A stretch of DNA of 25,481 bases from assembly GCA_937899265.1 (NCBI GenBank), contig CALBPV010000040.1, forward strand, positions 1 to 25,481, written 5' to 3'. This stretch comes from an uncultured Bacteroidales bacterium. Its GTDB lineage: Bacteria; Bacteroidota; Bacteroidia; Bacteroidales; UBA3663. The translations under genes were made by a program, and so were the position numbers. The notes below the pieces were generated by a model, which saw nothing but the letters and a program-made list of their open reading frames with translations, did no database searches and was not told where the DNA came from. Of the stretch, positions 21,784 to 25,481 are shown one piece after another; the first letter of the stretch is position 1, and the number at the start of each line of letters is the position of its first letter.

Positions 21784-21815
21784 CTTGCATTTTTGAGAAT
21801 ATTTCCGTAATTTTG
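21784..21815 (+). promoter_or_regulatory. Promoter of the aroK operon
   Basis: A -33-like CTTG (21784-21787), a 20-nt spacer and TAATTTTG (21808-21815) fit the Bacteroidetes pattern. The predicted leader to the ATG at 21856 is about 36 nt. It is divergent from the rnhA promoter. Confidence 0.7.
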
Positions 21816-21855
21816 CACCTCCAAAACGACAACAGACAGACAAACAGACTCGGCT

Positions 21856-22389
21856 ATGCAACGCATTTTCCTCATAGGATATATGGGCGCAGGCAAAACC
21901 ACTTTGGGCAGAGCTTTGGCCAAAGTGATGGGATTGCAGTTCATCGACCTCGACATCTTCATCGAGGGCCGACAGCACAAGAGCGTCTCCCGCATCTTTG
22001 CCGACAGCGGCGAGGACGGTTTCCGCCGCCTGGAACGTCAGGCCTTGGAGGAAGTCTCCCAATACGAAGATGTGGTCATCGCCCTCGGAGGCGGAACGCC
22101 CTGTTTCTTCGACAATATGGAACTGGTCAATGCCGCCGGCCCCAGCATCTGGCTCAAGCCCTCCGAGGATGTGCTCCTCCGCCGTCTCGTCACGGGCAAA
22201 GCCAAACGTCCCATTCTGGCCGGCAAGAGCAACGACGAACTCCTCGACTTCATACGCGGCCAGATGGAATTGCGGGCACCCTTCTACAGCCGCGCCACGT
22301 TCACGCTCTCCGGCGACAACCTCGAGACCGTCTCCGGCATTGCCGAGACCGCTCAGACCATTCAGAATTTATTACAAACAAACATATAA
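21856..22389 (+). CDS. aroK: Shikimate kinase
   Basis: A 177-residue P-loop kinase that phosphorylates shikimate at the 3-hydroxyl, the fifth step of chorismate and aromatic amino acid synthesis. Walker A is GYMGAGKT (8-15). FIDLDIFIE (29-37) carries the shikimate-binding aspartates D31 and D33. FRRLERQAL supplies the substrate-binding Arg, and IALGGGTPCF is the Walker B-like glycine-rich segment. RPILAG belongs to the lid. The length is standard. It is followed after 19 nt by the oxidoreductase genes, so the three are probably one transcript. Confidence 0.95.
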   Translation: MQRIFLIGYMGAGKTTLGRALAKVMGLQFIDLDIFIEGRQHKSVSRIFADSGEDGFRRLERQALEEVSQYEDVVIALGGGTPCFFDNMELVNAAGPSIWLKPSEDVLLRRLVTGKAKRPILAGKSNDELLDFIRGQMELRAPFYSRATFTLSGDNLETVSGIAETAQTIQNLLQTNI

Positions 22390-22408
22390 CTCTATCAAAG
22401 GTACAACT

Positions 22409-24247
22409 ATGGCAGACAAACCAAAGATTATCGAAACCGACCAGATGGTGGTTCGTTTCTCGGGCGACTCCGGCGACGGAATGCAGCTCGCCGGCACCAT
22501 CTTCTCGACCATTGCCGCTATCCTCGGCAATGAAATCAGCACCTTCCCCGACTATCCTGCCGAGATGCGTGCTCCCCGCGGCTCCCTGGGTGGCGTTTCT
22601 TCCTACCAGGTCCATGTGGGCAAGAAAGTTTACACTCCCGGCGACAGCTGCGATGTCCTCGTGGCCATGAATCCCGCCGCCCTCAAGCAGAACGCCAAAT
22701 ATCTCAAGAAAGGCGGCATCCTCGTTTACGACCGGGACACTTTCGTCGATTCCGAACTCAAGAAGGCCAAGTTCGAGACCACCGACCCCTTCGCAGAGAT
22801 GGGTCTCGACAAGACGATGCAGATTCTCCCCGTGCCCATCACGGAGAGCACCAAGGCCAGCCTGGCCGACACCGGCATGGATGCCAAGAGTGTGGCCCGT
22901 TGCCGTAATATCTTCACCCTCGGTTTCATCTTCTGGCTCCTCAACCGTCCCATCGACCGCGCCATCGAGATGCTGCGCTCCAAGTTCGGCAAGAAGCCCG
23001 AGGTCCTTGAGGCCAACATCAAGGTCATCACCGACGGCTTCAACTACGGTGCCAACACCCACGCCTCGGCTTCCACCTATCGCATCGAGAGCGAAGTGGC
23101 TCAGCCCGGCATCTACTGCGATGTGAAGGGTAACCTCGCCACTGCCTACGGTCTCGTGGCTGCTGCCGAGAAGGCCGGTGTACGCCTCTTCCTCGGCTCC
23201 TACCCCATCACTCCCGCCACCGATATTCTCCACGAGCTCTCCAAGCTCAAGTTCCTCGGTGTGACCACCGTACAGGCCGAGGACGAGATAGCAGGCATCT
23301 GCACAGCCATCGGTGCCAGCTTCGGCGGTGCTCTGGCTGCCACTTCCACTTCCGGTCCAGGTCTGGCCCTCAAGGGTGAAGCTCTGGGTCTGGCGGCTAT
23401 GGCCGAGCTTCCGCTCGTGGTCATCGACGTGATGCGAGGCGGTCCCTCCACCGGCCTTCCCACCAAGACTGAACAGACCGACCTGCTGCAGGCTTGCTAC
23501 GGACGCAACGGCGAGTCGCCTGTGGTGGTGATGGCTGCCAAGACACCCGTCGATTGTTTCTTCTCGGCCTACGAGGCTTCCAAGATAGCCCTCGAGCACA
23601 ATACGCCCGTCGTGCTCCTCACCGATGCCTTCATCGCCAACGGCTCCAGCTCCATGCTCGTACCCGATGTTGAGAAGATGCCCGCCATCAATATCCCCGT
23701 GGCTCCCGAGTCCGAGAAGGGGGCCTACAAGCCCTACAAACGCAATCCTCAGACATTCGTGCGCTGGAAGGCCATTCCCGGAACCGAGGGTTTCACCCAT
23801 CGTCTCGGCGGTCTCGAGAAGACCGAGAGCGGTGCCATTTCCACCGACCCCAATGTGCACCAGCAGCAGGTGGACAACCGTCAGGCCAAGATTGATTATA
23901 TTGCCAACTGCATTCCCGCACTGGAGGTTACCGGCGACACCGATGCCGACACCCTCGTTGTCGGTTGGGGCGGCACCTACGGCCATATCTCCGCCGCTGT
24001 TGAGGAATGTCGCGCTGCCGGCATGAAGTTGGCTCAGACCCACTTCTCCTACATCAACCCCCTCCCGCTCAACACCGCCGAGGTGCTCCGTCGCTATAAG
24101 AAGATCCTCGTCTGCGAACTCAACAACGGCCAGTTTGCAGGTCTGCTCCGCATGAAGATTGACGGTCTCAGCGTCAGCCAGTACAACGAGGTCAAGGGGC
24201 AGCCCTTCCAGATTGCTTCGCTCGTCGAGGCCATCAAGGCTCTTTAA
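22409..24247 (+). CDS. korA: 2-oxoacid (2-oxoglutarate):ferredoxin oxidoreductase, fused gamma-alpha subunit
   Basis: A 612-residue protein. The N-terminal gamma-type domain (about 10-195) opens with VVRFSGDSGDGMQLAGTIF, and the pyrimidine-binding alpha domain (from about 215) contains GSYPITPATDILHEL, TVQAEDEIAGICTAIGASFG and TSTSGPGLALKGEALGLA. VIDVMRGGPSTGLPTKTEQ and the C-terminal transketolase-like segment complete it. With KorB it interconverts 2-oxoglutarate and succinyl-CoA plus CO2 using ferredoxin, which is typical of anaerobic Bacteroidales. Assignment to 2-oxoglutarate rather than another 2-oxoacid rests on the subunit architecture and length. The ATG at 22409 is in the same frame as a long upstream open stretch and is supported by the conserved start MADKPKIIE. 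korB follows after 36 nt. Confidence 0.92.
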   Translation: MADKPKIIETDQMVVRFSGDSGDGMQLAGTIFSTIAAILGNEISTFPDYPAEMRAPRGSLGGVSSYQVHVGKKVYTPGDSCDVLVAMNPAALKQNAKYLKKGGILVYDRDTFVDSELKKAKFETTDPFAEMGLDKTMQILPVPITESTKASLADTGMDAKSVARCRNIFTLGFIFWLLNRPIDRAIEMLRSKFGKKPEVLEANIKVITDGFNYGANTHASASTYRIESEVAQPGIYCDVKGNLATAYGLVAAAEKAGVRLFLGSYPITPATDILHELSKLKFLGVTTVQAEDEIAGICTAIGASFGGALAATSTSGPGLALKGEALGLAAMAELPLVVIDVMRGGPSTGLPTKTEQTDLLQACYGRNGESPVVVMAAKTPVDCFFSAYEASKIALEHNTPVVLLTDAFIANGSSSMLVPDVEKMPAINIPVAPESEKGAYKPYKRNPQTFVRWKAIPGTEGFTHRLGGLEKTESGAISTDPNVHQQQVDNRQAKIDYIANCIPALEVTGDTDADTLVVGWGGTYGHISAAVEECRAAGMKLAQTHFSYINPLPLNTAEVLRRYKKILVCELNNGQFAGLLRMKIDGLSVSQYNEVKGQPFQIASLVEAIKAL

Positions 24248-24283
24248 TCTTTCCCGGTTTCCTTTTTTAAATTCGCAACAACA

Positions 24284-25312
24284 ATGTTCACTCAACAAGA
24301 CTATAAATCAGATCAACCTCTGAAATTCTGCGCCGGCTGTGGCGACCATGCCATTGCAGCCTCCATGCAGAAAGCGATGGCCGAACTCGGTGTGGCTCCT
24401 TGGCAGACCGCTGTGATTTCCGGTATCGGATGCTCCAGCCGTATGCCCTATTATCTCCAGCCCTACGGCATGCACACCATCCACGGACGCGGCCTCGCCA
24501 TCGCTACCGGCCTCAAGACCGCACGTCCCGACCTCACCGTCTGGAACGTTTCCGGCGACGGCGACTGTCTCGCCATTGGCGGCAACCACTTCATCCACGC
24601 CATGCGTCGCAACATCGACCTCAACATCATTCTCTTCAACAACAAGATTTACGGTCTCACCAAGGGACAGTACTCCCCCACCTCCGACCGCGGTCTCGTC
24701 TCCAAGTCGTCTCCCTGGGGTACGGTCGAGGATCCTTTCTGCCCCGCCGAGCTCTGTCTCGGTGCCCGAGGCAACTTCTTTGCCCGTGCCATCGACGCCG
24801 ATATTGCCAACTCGGTCAAGTGCATGGTAGCAGCTGCCCGCCACAAGGGTGCTTCCGTGGTCGAGATGCTCACCAACTGCGTCATCTTCGCCGACGGCAT
24901 CCACAAGGCCATCACCGACCCCTCCCTCCGTCAGGACCGTTGCATCTTCCTCGAGGAGGGCAAGCCCATGATTTACGGCAAGAACCGCGACAAGGGTCTC
25001 ATCCTCGACGGATGGAACATCAAGAGTGTCACCATCGGTGAGAACGGAATCACCGAGGCCGACCTCCTCGTCCACGACCCCAAGCACGCCGACCTCGCCC
25101 TCTCGATGAAGCTCGCCATGATGGGCTACAACCCCTACGGATGGGCCGCTGCCGACCCCACGCTCCCCATCGCTATGGGTGTCATCCGCGATGTCGAAAG
25201 CCCCACCTACGACGAGAGCGTCAACGCCCAAATCGAAGAGGTCAAGGCCAAGAAGCCCCAGCGTACCCTCCGCGACCTCATCCTGTCAGGCGATACCTGG
25301 GAGGTGAAATAA
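24284..25312 (+). CDS. korB: 2-oxoacid (2-oxoglutarate):ferredoxin oxidoreductase, beta subunit
   Basis: A 342-residue TPP-binding subunit. FCAGCGDH at 15-22 carries the first two cluster-ligand cysteines (C16, C19), and GIGCSSRMPYY adds another. SGDGDCLAIGGNHFIHAMRR followed by ILFNN is the TPP-binding GDG...NN motif. IYGLTKGQYSPTS is conserved in KorB/PorB proteins. With korA it forms the catalytic heterodimer holding TPP and one 4Fe-4S cluster. Electrons pass to ferredoxin. The sequence is rich in C-ending codons, like korA, which may reflect high expression. It is the last gene of the operon and ends before a strong terminator. Confidence 0.95.
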   Translation: MFTQQDYKSDQPLKFCAGCGDHAIAASMQKAMAELGVAPWQTAVISGIGCSSRMPYYLQPYGMHTIHGRGLAIATGLKTARPDLTVWNVSGDGDCLAIGGNHFIHAMRRNIDLNIILFNNKIYGLTKGQYSPTSDRGLVSKSSPWGTVEDPFCPAELCLGARGNFFARAIDADIANSVKCMVAAARHKGASVVEMLTNCVIFADGIHKAITDPSLRQDRCIFLEEGKPMIYGKNRDKGLILDGWNIKSVTIGENGITEADLLVHDPKHADLALSMKLAMMGYNPYGWAAADPTLPIAMGVIRDVESPTYDESVNAQIEEVKAKKPQRTLRDLILSGDTWEVK

Positions 25313-25330
25313 TTTCCCTTTCCGCCCTAC

Positions 25331-25374
25331 AATAAAACCCCGAGCCGTCCGCAAGGACCCTCGGGGTTTTTATT
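25331..25374 (+). terminator. Rho-independent terminator of the aroK-korAB operon
   Basis: AATAAAACCCCGAG pairs with CTCGGGGTTTTTATT (one extra T) around a loop of about 15 nt that can itself partly pair (gtcc/ggac). The T-run on the plus strand and A-run on the other make it usable in both directions. Confidence 0.92.
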
Positions 25375-25426
25375 GTGAAAAGAGGAAAGGCTGCAAGGGC
25401 AAAATATCTTAGGACAGGGGCTGAGC

Positions 25427-25481
25427 ACCTTTGACCTTAGACCTTTGACCTTAGACCTTTGACCTTAGACCTTAGACCTTA
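25427..25481. repeat. Heptanucleotide repeat ACCTTTG/ACCTTAG running off the right edge
   Basis: Three perfect 14-nt units (acctttgaccttag at 25427, 25441 and 25455) are followed by accttagacctta, that is, nearly eight 7-mers alternating two variants. The tract is cut by the window end, so its full length is unknown. It matches the reverse complement of 16493-16510. Confidence 0.9.

Noticed and set aside
22301..24298. 665-codon open frame on the minus strand opposite korA
   Set aside because: Antisense shadow of a highly codon-biased gene, with no family features.

Overview
The window looks like chromosomal DNA of a moderately GC-rich Bacteroidales bacterium, probably Prevotellaceae or a relative; the genus cannot be fixed from sequence reading alone. 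Three things support this: a complete susC/susD polysaccharide-utilization locus (PUL), Bacteroidetes-type promoters (-7 box TAnnTTTG, with TTTG or a similar -33 box usually exactly 20 nt upstream), and almost no Shine-Dalgarno sequences. No tRNA, rRNA, CRISPR array, transposase or phage gene was recognised.

Layout. (1) 37-4178 is a sulfur-assimilation block. It holds a ThiS-like sulfur-carrier protein with the unusual C-terminus GGGC, a divergent MetY-like PLP enzyme, and on the minus strand metY followed by cysK. Together these suggest O-acetylhomoserine/O-acetylserine sulfhydrylation, possibly with protein-thiocarboxylate sulfur delivery. (2) 4514-16404 is a minus-strand PUL in the order susC, susD, two large surface lipoproteins of SusE/F-position type, and an exported GH5 glucanase-like lipoprotein with two BACON domains. 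It reads as a small beta-glucan-type locus (the substrate is inferred), ending at a 12-bp hairpin at 4443-4471. No regulator gene is in the window. (3) 16405-16893 is a 489-bp divergent intergenic region with heptanucleotide repeats, the candidate PUL promoter, a canonical metK promoter and a metK leader that folds by hand into a multi-helix RNA. (4) 16894-19674 carries metK and a sodium-dependent NSS-family transporter. (5) 19785-20198 is a small secreted protein of unknown function with its own promoter and a strong terminator. (6) 20248-21659 on the minus strand is a two-gene operon: RNase HI with a viroplasmin-like N-terminal domain, overlapping a fumarylacetoacetate-hydrolase-family gene. 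(7) 21856-25312 is aroK followed by the two subunits of a 2-oxoacid (probably 2-oxoglutarate):ferredoxin oxidoreductase, then a strong terminator and a heptanucleotide repeat tract running off the right edge.

Points most worth a second look: the ThiS-GGGC protein beside two MetY-type enzymes; the structured metK leader; a short motif (ATTAACGGGGAGG) seen five times, each beside sulfur-amino-acid genes; a GC-rich repeat that has supplied the C-terminal tail and stop codon of one MetY-like enzyme; duplicated domains and a shared N-[PI]-W-G motif in the two PUL lipoproteins; and an apparently leaderless rnhA. All structures and repeats were found by eye, and no database search was run.
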